NCBI GenBank assembly: GCA_021847105.1
Contig: JAJZUT010000020.1
Coordinates: forward strand, 1-64,000
Direction of reading: 5' to 3'
Source: Pseudomonadota bacterium
Lineage (GTDB): Bacteria > Pseudomonadota > Gammaproteobacteria > Steroidobacterales > Steroidobacteraceae
Length of the DNA stretch: 64,000 bases
Position numbers and translations under genes: made by a program. Below the pieces are notes generated by a model that saw nothing but the letters and a program-made list of their open reading frames with translations, made no database searches and was not told where the DNA came from. Shown piece by piece: positions 9,265 through 17,521 of the stretch. How positions within the stretch are numbered: the stretch's first letter is position 1; each line of letters starts with the position of its first letter.

Positions 9265-9756
9265 CACCGACTGACGGCCCAGTGAATTGGCCTCATGCGG
9301 TGGAGGTGTGCAGCGAGTGATGGGTGCCGGCAGCGCAGGCGGAGCGAGAGACGAGCAGCTCAGACGGGCGATACCGCACCGGCGCGTGGGATCCGAGCGT
9401 TGCTGGTGGTGCTGGGTCATCGGCCACGGCGCGTCAGCGCTGCGCGCGGCGGATTACGAATGCCACGGTAAAGTTCACGCTTGCGGAAAGGATTGCAGCA
9501 AACATGGGTAATGGGCGGGCGGCGACGAACCTGGCGGAGATCGCCATGAGGTTGCGTGATAGTTCTCGGCCAAAGTCGCCAGCGGTGCGAGCACGCGGAA
9601 TCACGCTTTGTCGTGCCGGCGCGCGGATCCAGCGGCTGGCCGCGTTGAGCGCGGATCATGCGACCCGCATCTGCGCAATTTGGGGCGGCCAGGCTCGCTT
9701 TGTAGCAGATCGCCGACAGACTGCCGTCACTCGCCGAGGGATGTCATAATTCATCG
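9265..9756. other. About 0.5 kb without a supported gene
   Basis: Divergent region between the UrcA-type gene and the L,D-transpeptidase. Frames on either strand show no domain. The transpeptidase start at 9757 has no strong Shine-Dalgarno immediately upstream, and no clear promoter hexamers stand out. Confidence 0.4.
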
Positions 9757-11091
9757 ATGAGAACGTCTCTCATCCGTCCCGCGCTGTTCGCCAGCGCATC
9801 GCTAGCCGTCGGCGCCTGCTCGCTGATGGGTCCCCCGCTGCGCCCCCCACCACCGCCGGCGCCGCCCGCGAAGGCCGTGCCTCCGGCGCCCCCGCCGCTG
9901 CCGCTTCCCGAGCAGACGGAAAAATTCGTGCTGACGCCCGGACAGAATATCGTTGGTACCGTGCAGGTCGTGCGCGTTCTGAAGGGGCAGACGCTCACTG
10001 ACATTGGTCGGCGCTTCAATCTCGGTTATAACGAGATGCGGCGTGCCAATCCGGGGGTTCACGTCTGGGTGCCGAAAGTCGGCGCTCCCGTGGTGCTGCC
10101 GAGTGAATTCATTCTGCCGGACGCGCCACATCGCGGCATAGTGGTCAACCTTGCCGCGATGCGGCTCTTTTACTTTCCGCACCACAAACGTGGCCAGCCG
10201 CAGATTCTGATCACCCACCCCGTGGGCATTGGTCGACGCGGTTTTGTGACGCCGCAGGGGGTCACCCACGTCGTTTCGCATGAGAAAAATCCAGTCTGGA
10301 TAGTGCCGCCGTCAATCCTTGCCGAGCATGCGAAAGAGGGGGCTCCATTGCCCCGCGTCGTGGGGCCGGGGCCGGACAATCCGCTCGGCGATTATGCGCT
10401 GCACCTCGGCTGGCCGGGCTATCTGATCCATGGCACCAACAAGCCGGTGAGTGTCGGGTGGCGGGTGAGCCATGGCTGCATTCACCTGTTCCCCGAGGAC
10501 ATCAAGCAGATTTTCCACGTGGTGCCGAATGGCACCGAGGTGCGCGTCGTTAATCAGCCGTATCTGTTCGGCTGGCAGCGCGGCCGCCTGTATATGGTGG
10601 CCTACGGACCGCTGCAGGGCGACAAACGACCGTGGAAAAAGGACTGGCGCCGGCTTTTGCCATCGCTGCTCACCCACGCTGAGCGGGTGGCGTTGTGGAA
10701 GCATCATCAGAAAATCGATTGGCGCCGGGTGGGGCGGATGGTGGCTCACCCGCGCGGGGTCCCGGTGCCGGTTTCCGGCGCGGCTGCCGCCAATCTCGCT
10801 GCGGTGCTGGCCGATGCGCCGCGGGTACAGAACCGCTTGCCGGCAGGCTCCACCTGGAATGGTAAGACGGATTTGCCGCTGACTAACGCGCAGTTCCACA
10901 AGATCTATGCGCAAACCATGACGCCGGCTCAGCGCAAGGCGCTGGAGGCCATCGACAGCCTTCCGAGGCCGGCGGCGGCACACCCAGCCTCGGCCGGCTG
11001 TGCGCAGTCAGGTTGTGCGACGGGATCCAGGTCACAGCATACCTCCTCCAGCGCACCGAAGAGTGCGCGGGCCGATCCAGGCGGAATCTGA
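9757..11091 (+). CDS. Lipoprotein L,D-transpeptidase with LysM-like domain (YkuD/ErfK family)
   Basis: A 444-residue protein. Residues 1-21 are a lipoprotein signal with lipobox VGAC (Cys21). A Pro-rich linker (26-50) follows, then a LysM-like segment (about 65-105: VLKGQTLTDIGRRFNLGYNEM.RANP) and a YkuD catalytic domain (about 115-262) with HGTNKP at 226 and SHGCIHL at 238-244, in which Cys241 is the nucleophile. Such enzymes make 3-3 crosslinks in peptidoglycan or attach lipoproteins to it, working in the periplasm. The C-terminal 180 residues are an unassigned extension, longer than in ErfK/YbiS. Confidence 0.92.
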   Translation: MRTSLIRPALFASASLAVGACSLMGPPLRPPPPPAPPAKAVPPAPPPLPLPEQTEKFVLTPGQNIVGTVQVVRVLKGQTLTDIGRRFNLGYNEMRRANPGVHVWVPKVGAPVVLPSEFILPDAPHRGIVVNLAAMRLFYFPHHKRGQPQILITHPVGIGRRGFVTPQGVTHVVSHEKNPVWIVPPSILAEHAKEGAPLPRVVGPGPDNPLGDYALHLGWPGYLIHGTNKPVSVGWRVSHGCIHLFPEDIKQIFHVVPNGTEVRVVNQPYLFGWQRGRLYMVAYGPLQGDKRPWKKDWRRLLPSLLTHAERVALWKHHQKIDWRRVGRMVAHPRGVPVPVSGAAAANLAAVLADAPRVQNRLPAGSTWNGKTDLPLTNAQFHKIYAQTMTPAQRKALEAIDSLPRPAAAHPASAGCAQSGCATGSRSQHTSSSAPKSARADPGGI

Positions 11092-11205
11092 TCGGCCTCC
11101 GACTCGGGCGGGCAGGCTGAAGATCTCAAGGGTCTGCTGTAGCGCAGGGCCGGCAAGCGCGGACGTATCGGCCGCTTCATCGCCCGGCCGCGCTCGTCCT
11201 GACGG

Positions 11206-11889
11206 CTAAGCGGCCTCGATTGCGGCAACCGTTTCCGCTGTGCTCATGACGTCGGCGAACAGCATGGCCATGTTCTCGAGGGTTGCATTGTGGGCGGTGT
11301 CGGACAGGGTGGCGGTGGCATCCGAGACAAAGATGATCTTGTAGTTCATCTGCATCGCATCACGAGCCGTCGATTCACAGCAGCAGTTGGTCAACGTCCC
11401 GGTGATGATGAGCGTGTCAATGCCGCGTGCCTGTAGGAGCTCGTGCAGACGGCTCGCCCCGGGAACAAAGGCGCCGAAACGCGTCTTCTCGACGGCCATA
11501 TCCTTACCCCGGAATTCGAGTTGCGGCCACAGCTGCCAGTAATGCTCACCGCGCACGAACGCATCCGCTGTCGCTGCGGCACTTTTGTCGCTGTGCAGAT
11601 AGGCGAACCAATTGGACCAGTTTGTCTTGGCATCCTCGTCGATAGTCATGCGCAAGAAAATATTCTGCGCGTCCCGTGCGCGCATCGCTGCGCTGATGGC
11701 GTTGACGTTCGGCACGATCTCCCTCGCTACCGGAACTTCAACGGGTGCTCCGGGTTCCATGAAGCCATTTTGCAGGTCGACGACAATGTGTGCGGTGCGC
11801 GTCAGATCCAGTCGATCGAAGACATGTGCTCGGTTCCGGCGTGCGTACACCTCGGCCAGAATCTCAGGTGCGATGCGGATTTCGTGCAT
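11206..11889 (-). CDS. Isochorismatase-family cysteine hydrolase
   Basis: A 227-residue protein with the full catalytic triad of the family: Asp38 in VVDLQNGFM, Lys135 in VEKTRFGAF and Cys170 in GTLTNCCCESTARDA. The family includes isochorismatases, nicotinamidases and amidohydrolases acting on ureido or carbamoyl compounds; the substrate cannot be told here. Three adjacent cysteines (169-171) at the nucleophile position are unusual but the TNxC register identifies Cys170. No partner gene is near: downstream lies the transpeptidase (convergent). Confidence 0.9.
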   Translation of the reverse strand: MHEIRIAPEILAEVYARRNRAHVFDRLDLTRTAHIVVDLQNGFMEPGAPVEVPVAREIVPNVNAISAAMRARDAQNIFLRMTIDEDAKTNWSNWFAYLHSDKSAAATADAFVRGEHYWQLWPQLEFRGKDMAVEKTRFGAFVPGASRLHELLQARGIDTLIITGTLTNCCCESTARDAMQMNYKIIFVSDATATLSDTAHNATLENMAMLFADVMSTAETVAAIEAA

Positions 11890-12079
11890 GGCGTCGGGTC
11901 TCGCTGAGGGACTGTGAGAGTCGTGTTGCGCTTGCGCTCGTCAGGCGCCGGAGTGCGCGTCAGTCTACAGCACGAGATTGCTCAGGCAACCGCGGCGCAT
12001 CGGCTAAACAAGTTGCGGGAGCGAGCGACACGAGAAGTTTCTCTGGCGGTCGCTATACGGTTCGCTCTGATGCCAAATG

Positions 12080-12111
12080 CACGCGCCAGTCGCCGCGGCG
12101 ACTGGCGCGTG
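12080..12111 (-). terminator. Perfect 15-bp hairpin downstream of the hsp20 genes
   Basis: Bases 12080-12094 and 12097-12111 are exact reverse complements with a 2-base loop (CACGCGCCAGTCGCC and its complement). It begins 12 bases after the second hsp20 stop codon. On the minus strand it is followed only by CATTTGG, not a long T-run, so it is a strong hairpin that may end or protect the hsp20 transcript, not a classical intrinsic terminator. Confidence 0.5.
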
Positions 12112-12122
12112 GCACGCTCAAC

Positions 12123-12527
12123 TCAGACCGTCTGGATCTCAATCCTGCGCGGGCGCAGCTTGCCCCGCTTGGGAATGCGCACGGTCAGAACGCCGTCCTT
12201 GAGGTTGGCCTCGATCTTGTCCGTGTCAAGCTCGCTGCTGAGTGCGAATGCCCGTCGGTAGGAGCCGGCGTGAACGTCCGCGTAGAGCGCCTCAGCATTC
12301 TCGGGCAGCTCGAGATGTGCCTTGCCTTCGACAATCAGCGTATTGGCTTCTATGCGCAGCTCCAGGTCGGCTTTGGCAACGCCGGGCATGTCCGCGCACA
12401 GCGTGATGCTCTCGCTATCCTCACGGATATCCACCGGCGGCCGAAGAGGCGTCTCGGTGTTGCCGGTGCGCCGCTCGCGCAGGCTGGCGCTCCCGGAGTT
12501 CGAGGAAACGTCATTGTTGCTGGCCAT
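12123..12527 (-). CDS. Small heat shock protein Hsp20 (second of pair)
   Basis: A 134-residue alpha-crystallin-domain protein. The core runs from PPVDIREDSESITLCADMPG to the C-terminal RIPKRGKLRPRRIEI, including the typical ADMPGVAKADLELRIE and LKDGVLTVRIPK blocks. Hsp20 proteins form oligomers that hold unfolded proteins in the cytoplasm. The start at 12527 (MASNND) is chosen because GGAGGG stands 7-8 bases upstream; an in-frame ATG five codons earlier would overlap that site. It follows the first hsp20 gene by 21 bases and should share its heat-shock promoter. Confidence 0.92.
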   Translation of the reverse strand: MASNNDVSSNSGSASLRERRTGNTETPLRPPVDIREDSESITLCADMPGVAKADLELRIEANTLIVEGKAHLELPENAEALYADVHAGSYRRAFALSSELDTDKIEANLKDGVLTVRIPKRGKLRPRRIEIQTV

Positions 12528-12548
12528 AGGGGTTCCCTCCATCCACCG

Positions 12549-12995
12549 TCAATGGATCTCGATCTGGCGTGGCCGCGCCGCTTCGAGCCGCTCAACGCCA
12601 ATCTGCACGATGCCGTTTAGGTAGCGGGCACTGACCCGCTGCGGATCGACATCCTCCGGTAGGGCGATCACGCGCCGGAAGTCGCCACTGAAGCGCTCCT
12701 GACGATAATAGGTGGCCCGTGCATCGGCGGGGATATCGCGCCGGCCAGCCACGGTGAGCAGATTCTGCTGGATCGATATGTCGAGCGTCTTCGGGTCGAT
12801 GCCAGGCGCGAACAGAAAGACGTCGACTCGCTCAGGGGTATGGCTGATGTTGACGGCCGGAAAGCTGCCGCGCGGCAACGAGCGGATGCTGCCGGCTGGC
12901 GCAGACCATGCGCTGAAAAGCTCGTCCACCTGTTGCTGCAGGCGCCAGAGCTCCTCAAACGGAGAGTCCGGTACACTGGGGGAAAATGCAGACAT
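12549..12995 (-). CDS. Small heat shock protein Hsp20 (first of pair)
   Basis: A 148-residue alpha-crystallin-domain protein: N-terminal SPFEELWRLQQQVDELFSAW, then FPAVNISHTPERVDVFLFAPGIDPKTLDISIQQNLLTVAGRR and the end YLNGIVQIGVER. It is sequence-divergent from its neighbour, as is common for class A/class C Hsp20 pairs. The start at 12995 (MSAFSPS) has AGGAGGT six bases upstream; a longer frame to 13037 would cross the promoter and is rejected. A sigma-32 type promoter lies directly upstream. Confidence 0.92.
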   Translation of the reverse strand: MSAFSPSVPDSPFEELWRLQQQVDELFSAWSAPAGSIRSLPRGSFPAVNISHTPERVDVFLFAPGIDPKTLDISIQQNLLTVAGRRDIPADARATYYRQERFSGDFRRVIALPEDVDPQRVSARYLNGIVQIGVERLEAARPRQIEIH

Positions 12996-13035
12996 CTCAG
13001 TACCTCCTGCGACAGGAACCCTTGCTGAGGGGCGC

Positions 13036-13063
13036 AATTGGGGGCGTCCGCGAATAATTCAAG
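13036..13063 (-). promoter_or_regulatory. Heat-shock (sigma-32) promoter of the hsp20 pair
   Basis: On the minus strand CTTGAA (13063-13058) is followed after 14 bases by CCCCAATT (13043-13036). The sigma-32 consensus is CTTGAA, 11-16 bases, CCCCAT-T, so the -35 is exact and the -10 differs at one defined position. It ends about 40 bases before the first hsp20 ATG. This is directly readable and fits the products it drives. Confidence 0.85.
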
Positions 13064-13151
13064 CGCGGACACTGCCCCGATTCAGCCAGCGATCGCAGTC
13101 AGCGGCGTATGCATTCATGATCGTGGGCCTTGACGGCTCGTATGCTGCGCC

Positions 13152-13853
13152 TCAGCTGCGGAGCAGACTCGGATCGCCGCGCATAAGCGCCTCACCGATG
13201 GTCGATTCACGCGTCCGGATCGTGTTGAGGAACGCCGCCGCATCTCCCAGTCGCTGAAAGGCGGTGAAGCCGCGTTCGAGGAAATCCTGCAGTGCGCCGA
13301 AACCGGCGACGTGGGCCGGCACATGCGTCGCCCGCAAGGCGAGACCAATCAGAGGCTGTGTTACCGCTTGGGCGAGCCGCTCCCCGATCTGCACGATCAG
13401 GCTGATCTGGCGCTCCCGATCCGGCGCTCGGTCTACCGCGCGGTATGCCTGTGCATAACTCTCTGCAAAGATCGAGTCGCCGGTGAGCTTGCCGGCAAGC
13501 GCCCGATCGAGTTCGCCGGACAACGCGTATAACTCCAGCGCATCGATCAGGACTTGCAGCGCGCCGCGCGGCAATGTGCGCTCGAGCAGCGGGGCAGCTC
13601 GCACGAGCTGACGGTCTCGGCCGCTGAAATCCTGCGGTCCGTACAGGTCTGTGAGGAAGAATTCGATCGCACTCGCCTGCTGCGGATCGCGTGCAAGATC
13701 CGCATACGTTCGGGTGAGGCGCGCGGCCTGCCAGGCGCGCACTGCCTTCAGCCGCTCTGCGAGGCCCGGATCGGCGGCTTCCGCGCGCTGCAGCGTCCGT
13801 GTCCGAACGATGAGTTGCTCCAGTGGCGTCGGATTGGACCGTGCGGCGCGCAT
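13152..13853 (-). CDS. FFLEELY-motif protein of unknown function
   Basis: A 233-residue, mostly helical soluble protein. It contains ARLTRTYADLARDPQQASAI followed by EFFLTDLYGPQDFSGRD, the variant here of the FFLEELY motif that names a conserved family in Xanthomonadales and relatives. Its function is not known. It directly follows the alpha/beta hydrolase gene (its ATG is at 13853, the hydrolase frame ends at 13854), although the minus-strand order is phasin, patatin, hydrolase, FFLEELY, so it is the last gene of that operon. The context suggests a link to storage granules or lipid turnover. Confidence 0.8.
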   Translation of the reverse strand: MRAARSNPTPLEQLIVRTRTLQRAEAADPGLAERLKAVRAWQAARLTRTYADLARDPQQASAIEFFLTDLYGPQDFSGRDRQLVRAAPLLERTLPRGALQVLIDALELYALSGELDRALAGKLTGDSIFAESYAQAYRAVDRAPDRERQISLIVQIGERLAQAVTQPLIGLALRATHVPAHVAGFGALQDFLERGFTAFQRLGDAAAFLNTIRTRESTIGEALMRGDPSLLRS

Positions 13854-14777
13854 CTACGGCTGCTCCCGCAGCAGTTCGTCTCGCAGGAGTGCGAGCGCCC
13901 GAGGGGAGACGGTCAGGCCGAGGTGACCGAGTCCGTCGATCTGCACAAGCCGTGCACCGGCGAGCGCCGCGCTCTTCGGCGGACAGATGAGCGTGTCGTC
14001 TCTGCTGTACAGGCACGTAAACGGCACCGCGAGCCGTCCTTCTTGCTCGACATTGAGTTGCCGCAGCCAGACACTATCCGGGCACATCTGCCGGGTCGGC
14101 GCAAATGGCAGGGCACAGGCGATAGCTGTGCCGTGATGGGGTGTTCCGACGGTCAAGATCCGTCCGATCACTGCCGGCCCCCCTGCGCGTAGTGCCGCTC
14201 GGGCGACCAAGCCACCCATGCTGTGTGCAATGATCACTGCGCGCGGCTCGCCGTCGCGTCGCTGCAGCGCCTGCATTCTTGCGACGACGGTGCTCGCATG
14301 GGTCTCGATGTCGGCAAGCGGCGGTTGCAGTTCCATCACCGTCACCCGATCGAATCCCGCCCCGTGCAGCATTTTGACGAGCGGCCGCCAGATGCCTCCG
14401 TTACAGAAGATTCCGTGGATGAGAACGACCCGTGGGGCGCTTCTCGATAGCAAGCCTGGGCCGCGCAAGCCCGTGCAGCCACGGGCCTCGCCGCCGATCC
14501 CGCAATGAACGCTCATTCGCAGCGCTGCCCGCAGCAAAGCAATGCTCTCCATGACGATCGTCGTTGCGTACAGCGGACGGATGGGGGCACCGGCTGCGCA
14601 TCGAGTGAGCAGCGTTGCGATCAGCACAAGCAGAGCCTGTACGAGCAGGAACGCGCCAGTGCACGCGGCGAACAACGCGATGCGTGACCCACCGACGGCC
14701 GCTGCGACCGGCCAGCCCAGTGCCACCGCGAGTGCAAGCTCGCCGAGCAGTGTCCCCAGCCAGAACGTGGCGGCCAT
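13854..14777 (-). CDS. Membrane-anchored alpha/beta hydrolase (lipase/esterase-like)
   Basis: A 307-residue protein. Two hydrophobic segments (about 5-30 and 37-58) precede an alpha/beta hydrolase domain with VVLIHGIFCNGGIW (oxyanion region), the nucleophile elbow AHSMGG, LTVGTPHHGTA, a late Asp in LYSRDDTLI and a His in DGLGHLGL. This is the lipase/triacylglycerol-lipase-like (PGAP1/EstA) pattern. It probably cleaves an ester of a lipid or a polyhydroxyalkanoate. The gene lies 6 bases after the patatin gene and adjoins the FFLEELY gene with no gap, so it is co-transcribed. Confidence 0.85.
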   Translation of the reverse strand: MAATFWLGTLLGELALAVALGWPVAAAVGGSRIALFAACTGAFLLVQALLVLIATLLTRCAAGAPIRPLYATTIVMESIALLRAALRMSVHCGIGGEARGCTGLRGPGLLSRSAPRVVLIHGIFCNGGIWRPLVKMLHGAGFDRVTVMELQPPLADIETHASTVVARMQALQRRDGEPRAVIIAHSMGGLVARAALRAGGPAVIGRILTVGTPHHGTAIACALPFAPTRQMCPDSVWLRQLNVEQEGRLAVPFTCLYSRDDTLICPPKSAALAGARLVQIDGLGHLGLTVSPRALALLRDELLREQP

Positions 14778-14783
14778 GCCGGT

Positions 14784-16013
14784 CTAATCCGGTCTCGTGC
14801 GAACCGGCAGCATTCCTTCCAGTTCCCCGAGTGCATCCGCCAGGCGGCGAGTTGTTCGCCGCAGGTGCGCGCTGTGCTCCCGGGCCGCGGAGGTGAAGGT
14901 GCGCCGTGCATCGCGCAGCTTCTTGAAGTCGAGCTCAAGCCCGTGCCGACGCAGCAATCTCTGCAGCGCGGTAGCGTGTATCCTCAAATCTCGTCGTGTC
15001 TGCTGATAGGCGTGCTCGGCGAGGTGATGTCGGCCGGAGTATCGGAACACATTCGTGAAGAACATCATCTCGTCGTGCCGGTCGGGCTCGAACAGCAGCG
15101 TATCCGCGTGCGGAAAGCGTGCGCGGAAGCTGGCCATGCCGACCTGCATGCGCGAGTGGATCAGGGTTCGAAACGTCTGCCCCAGCACCGTGTCGAAGCC
15201 CTCCTCCGCCAGAGCCCGACGCCGCTTGCCGCCTGAGGCATCGAACGGCACGAGCGGATTGATGCAGATGACGAAGTCACAGCCGGCTTCAAGCGCGAGC
15301 GAGGCATACATCGTGCGCACCAGCGCACCATCTACGTAATCACGTCCCTCGATGGATACGGGGGCATAAAGTCCCGGCAGTGCGGCGCTCGCGACGACGG
15401 CCCGCGAGATCGGGACGTGTCGGTGCCGGGAATCGCCGAATACGACCGTGCGGCCGGTGTCCAGTTCTGCGGCCACCACGCGCAGTTGCCTGCGCAGGGC
15501 GCGAAAATCGTCCGTGTGCTCCGGTTGAGTGAACAGTTCATGCAAGAAGCGCTCGAGCGGACGGCTGTCGAACACGGCGAGCGGAATGATCTTGGTCAGA
15601 ACGCTGAGCATGGCCGGCCAGACGCTGCGCAACGCATCGGCCGACCAAAGCCGAGCACTGCCACGCAGCGCACGCGGCAGTCGGGCGACTCTGCGCAGAT
15701 ACTCGGCGACCGCCGGCTGCAACAGAAGCTTCGGCGAGAATGGTACGAGCGTCGATTCACCCTGGATCAGCGCGGAGCCCATCCGGGTGCTGTCAAAGCC
15801 GTTGGCCAGTCCGGCCGCGAGCAATGAGCCCGAACTGACACCGACGTACATGTCATAGTCCGTCAGCGTACGACCGATGATCACTTCCTCGATCGCGTGC
15901 AGGGCGCCGAGCTCATAGAACGCGCCGAGCGGACCGCCTCCGGCGAGCGCGATCGCGATCGCGAAATTCCTTCGGCTCGCTTGCCGACGCAAAGCCGGCT
16001 CGAGCGTCAACAT
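14784..16013 (-). CDS. Patatin-like phospholipase family protein
   Basis: A 409-residue protein with the patatin fold: oxyanion loop LAGGGPLGAFYELGAL (about 23-38), nucleophile elbow GVSSGS with Ser60, and the catalytic Asp228 in YVDGALV. It thus has the full Ser-Asp dyad of a lipid acyl hydrolase. The C-terminal half is longer than the minimal domain and ends in a basic helical region. It starts 3 bases after the phasin stop. Position between a phasin and a second hydrolase suggests action on granule-associated lipid or membrane phospholipid; the substrate is inference. Confidence 0.88.
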   Translation of the reverse strand: MLTLEPALRRQASRRNFAIAIALAGGGPLGAFYELGALHAIEEVIIGRTLTDYDMYVGVSSGSLLAAGLANGFDSTRMGSALIQGESTLVPFSPKLLLQPAVAEYLRRVARLPRALRGSARLWSADALRSVWPAMLSVLTKIIPLAVFDSRPLERFLHELFTQPEHTDDFRALRRQLRVVAAELDTGRTVVFGDSRHRHVPISRAVVASAALPGLYAPVSIEGRDYVDGALVRTMYASLALEAGCDFVICINPLVPFDASGGKRRRALAEEGFDTVLGQTFRTLIHSRMQVGMASFRARFPHADTLLFEPDRHDEMMFFTNVFRYSGRHHLAEHAYQQTRRDLRIHATALQRLLRRHGLELDFKKLRDARRTFTSAAREHSAHLRRTTRRLADALGELEGMLPVRTRPD

Positions 16014-16016
16014 GAT

Positions 16017-16508
16017 CTACGGCGCAGTTGGCGACGTCGGTTGAGTCTTGGATCGGCCCCGTCGCCGCGCCGGCTCGGAACGCTTCCTGGCGAGTCGGCC
16101 GATGTTGGCGTTGAGTGTTTCGACGCGCTTGCTGAGCGCCTCGATGTCCTGTCCGCTCGGTACGCCGAGCTGGGTCAATGCACGTCGCACTCGGCTGCGG
16201 AAGATCTTCTCCAGGTTATCGACCGCCTCGGCCGCCTGTCCGCGCATGCCGCTGACGCGTGCGCCGAGGCTGTCCTGCACGCTGCCGGCGATGCCACGCA
16301 GGGTATCGGCGGCCGCGCCGCGTACGCGCGCATTGACACGTGCGCCCTCGGTAATCAGCTCCTCGAGCAACTGTGGGGTGCCCTGCTGGGCTTTGGACAT
16401 CGCGCCGAGTCCAGCCAGCCAGATTTGATGCACAGTGTCGGTGAGACCGGACGGGGCAGCACTCGATTGGGTGCCGGTGCGTTTACGGGACTTTCGCTTC
16501 GCGGCCAT
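16017..16508 (-). CDS. Phasin-family protein
   Basis: A 163-residue protein with a basic N-terminus (AAKRKSRKRT), the phasin-like block VHQIWLAGLGAMSKAQQGTPQLLEELITEG, long amphipathic helices, and a basic Ala/Pro/Ser tail (RRRGRSKTQPTSPTAP). Phasins coat polyhydroxyalkanoate or other storage inclusions; basic tails of this kind can bind DNA or polyphosphate. It is the first gene of the phasin-patatin-hydrolase-FFLEELY operon. No PHA synthase is in the window, so what granule it coats is open; the wax ester genes close by offer an alternative to PHA. Confidence 0.8.
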   Translation of the reverse strand: MAAKRKSRKRTGTQSSAAPSGLTDTVHQIWLAGLGAMSKAQQGTPQLLEELITEGARVNARVRGAAADTLRGIAGSVQDSLGARVSGMRGQAAEAVDNLEKIFRSRVRRALTQLGVPSGQDIEALSKRVETLNANIGRLARKRSEPARRRGRSKTQPTSPTAP

Positions 16509-16637
16509 GTTCTACTCCCTCTGCGGGCGGCTCCGCGGCTGCGGAGGTGCGTATTTGCCCTACTGGGTGTTGGAAATCACCGCGCTACTCTAGCGAGCGA
16601 GGATCAACAGCTGGATGCGTACTTCCCGCAGGAAATC

Positions 16638-17498
16638 ATGACCCCGAAGCATTCTGTGACCCCAGCGCACGCGGTAGCGCACCGCTATTCCCCGGAGCAG
16701 CTCAAAGGGCTTTGGGCGAAGCTGCATCTCACCGATCGGGAGCCCTGGCCTGCGCCTGCTGAAATCTCCCGCGCGATGGCTGGTGCGGCACAGTTTGCGA
16801 ACTGGGTTGACGAGTACGGTGGTGCACGGCCTTTGGCGACAGCCCTGCAGGTGGCTTGGGTGGAGTTTCATGCCGGCGCATTTGCCCGGGCGATTGAGTT
16901 GGGCGCGGCGCTCGGTGCGCTCGGTGCCTGTGTGGCTAATCGAGCCGCGGCCGTTGAGTCGCTCTACACACACAGTGGCGAACGAGTCGTGACCTCCTTG
17001 CTGCTTGCGGCGGTGAAGCGTGGCGAACAGGCCGTTGAGCAGCTGCCGCAACATCCGAACACTCATTATTCCCTGGCGCTGGTGCTCGGTCGTTACAGTC
17101 AACGCATTTCCATCCTCAAAGCGATATCCGAAGGGCTGGCGGCTCGTGTCAAGGCACATCTGGAGCGGGCGCTCGAGCTTGAGCCACGTCACGCCGAAGC
17201 ACACGTCGCGCTCGGCTTGTATCACGCCGAGATCGTGCACAAGCTCGGTGGTGTCGTGGCCTCGCTCACATATGGCGTGTCTACTCGCGCAGCGCTCGAG
17301 CATTTCCGCCGCGCCGTGCAGCTCGCACCCCGTTCACCGATCGTGCACATGGAGTATGCCTATGCGCTGCTCCTGCTCGACGCAGAACGTCATCGCGCCG
17401 AGGCCGAGAAACTCTACGCGGAAGCGGCCGCCTGCGAGCCGCTCGATGCGATGGAAGCGTTGGACGTGGCCCGTGCCAGGCGTGGTCTGCCGGCTTGA
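16638..17498 (+). CDS. TPR-repeat protein of unknown function
   Basis: A 286-residue protein started at the ATG at 16638, which has AGGA seven bases upstream; a longer open frame to the left is antisense to the phasin gene and is not used. The C-terminal half has tetratricopeptide repeats (for example HLERALELEPRHAEAHVALGLYHAE and HFRRAVQLAPRSPIVHMEYAYALLL). There is no signal peptide, so it is likely cytoplasmic. It is divergent from the phasin operon and convergent with the WS/DGAT gene. TPR proteins are scaffolds; a role in granule or lipid metabolism is suggested only by position. Confidence 0.75.
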   Translation: MTPKHSVTPAHAVAHRYSPEQLKGLWAKLHLTDREPWPAPAEISRAMAGAAQFANWVDEYGGARPLATALQVAWVEFHAGAFARAIELGAALGALGACVANRAAAVESLYTHSGERVVTSLLLAAVKRGEQAVEQLPQHPNTHYSLALVLGRYSQRISILKAISEGLAARVKAHLERALELEPRHAEAHVALGLYHAEIVHKLGGVVASLTYGVSTRAALEHFRRAVQLAPRSPIVHMEYAYALLLLDAERHRAEAEKLYAEAAACEPLDAMEALDVARARRGLPA

Positions 17499-17521
17499 GC
17501 GCGGCGGTATGCTCGGCGGGA

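Noticed and set aside
15897..16637. Long plus-strand extension in front of the TPR gene
   Set aside because: It is antisense to the phasin gene; the ATG at 16638 has a ribosome binding site and precedes the folded part.
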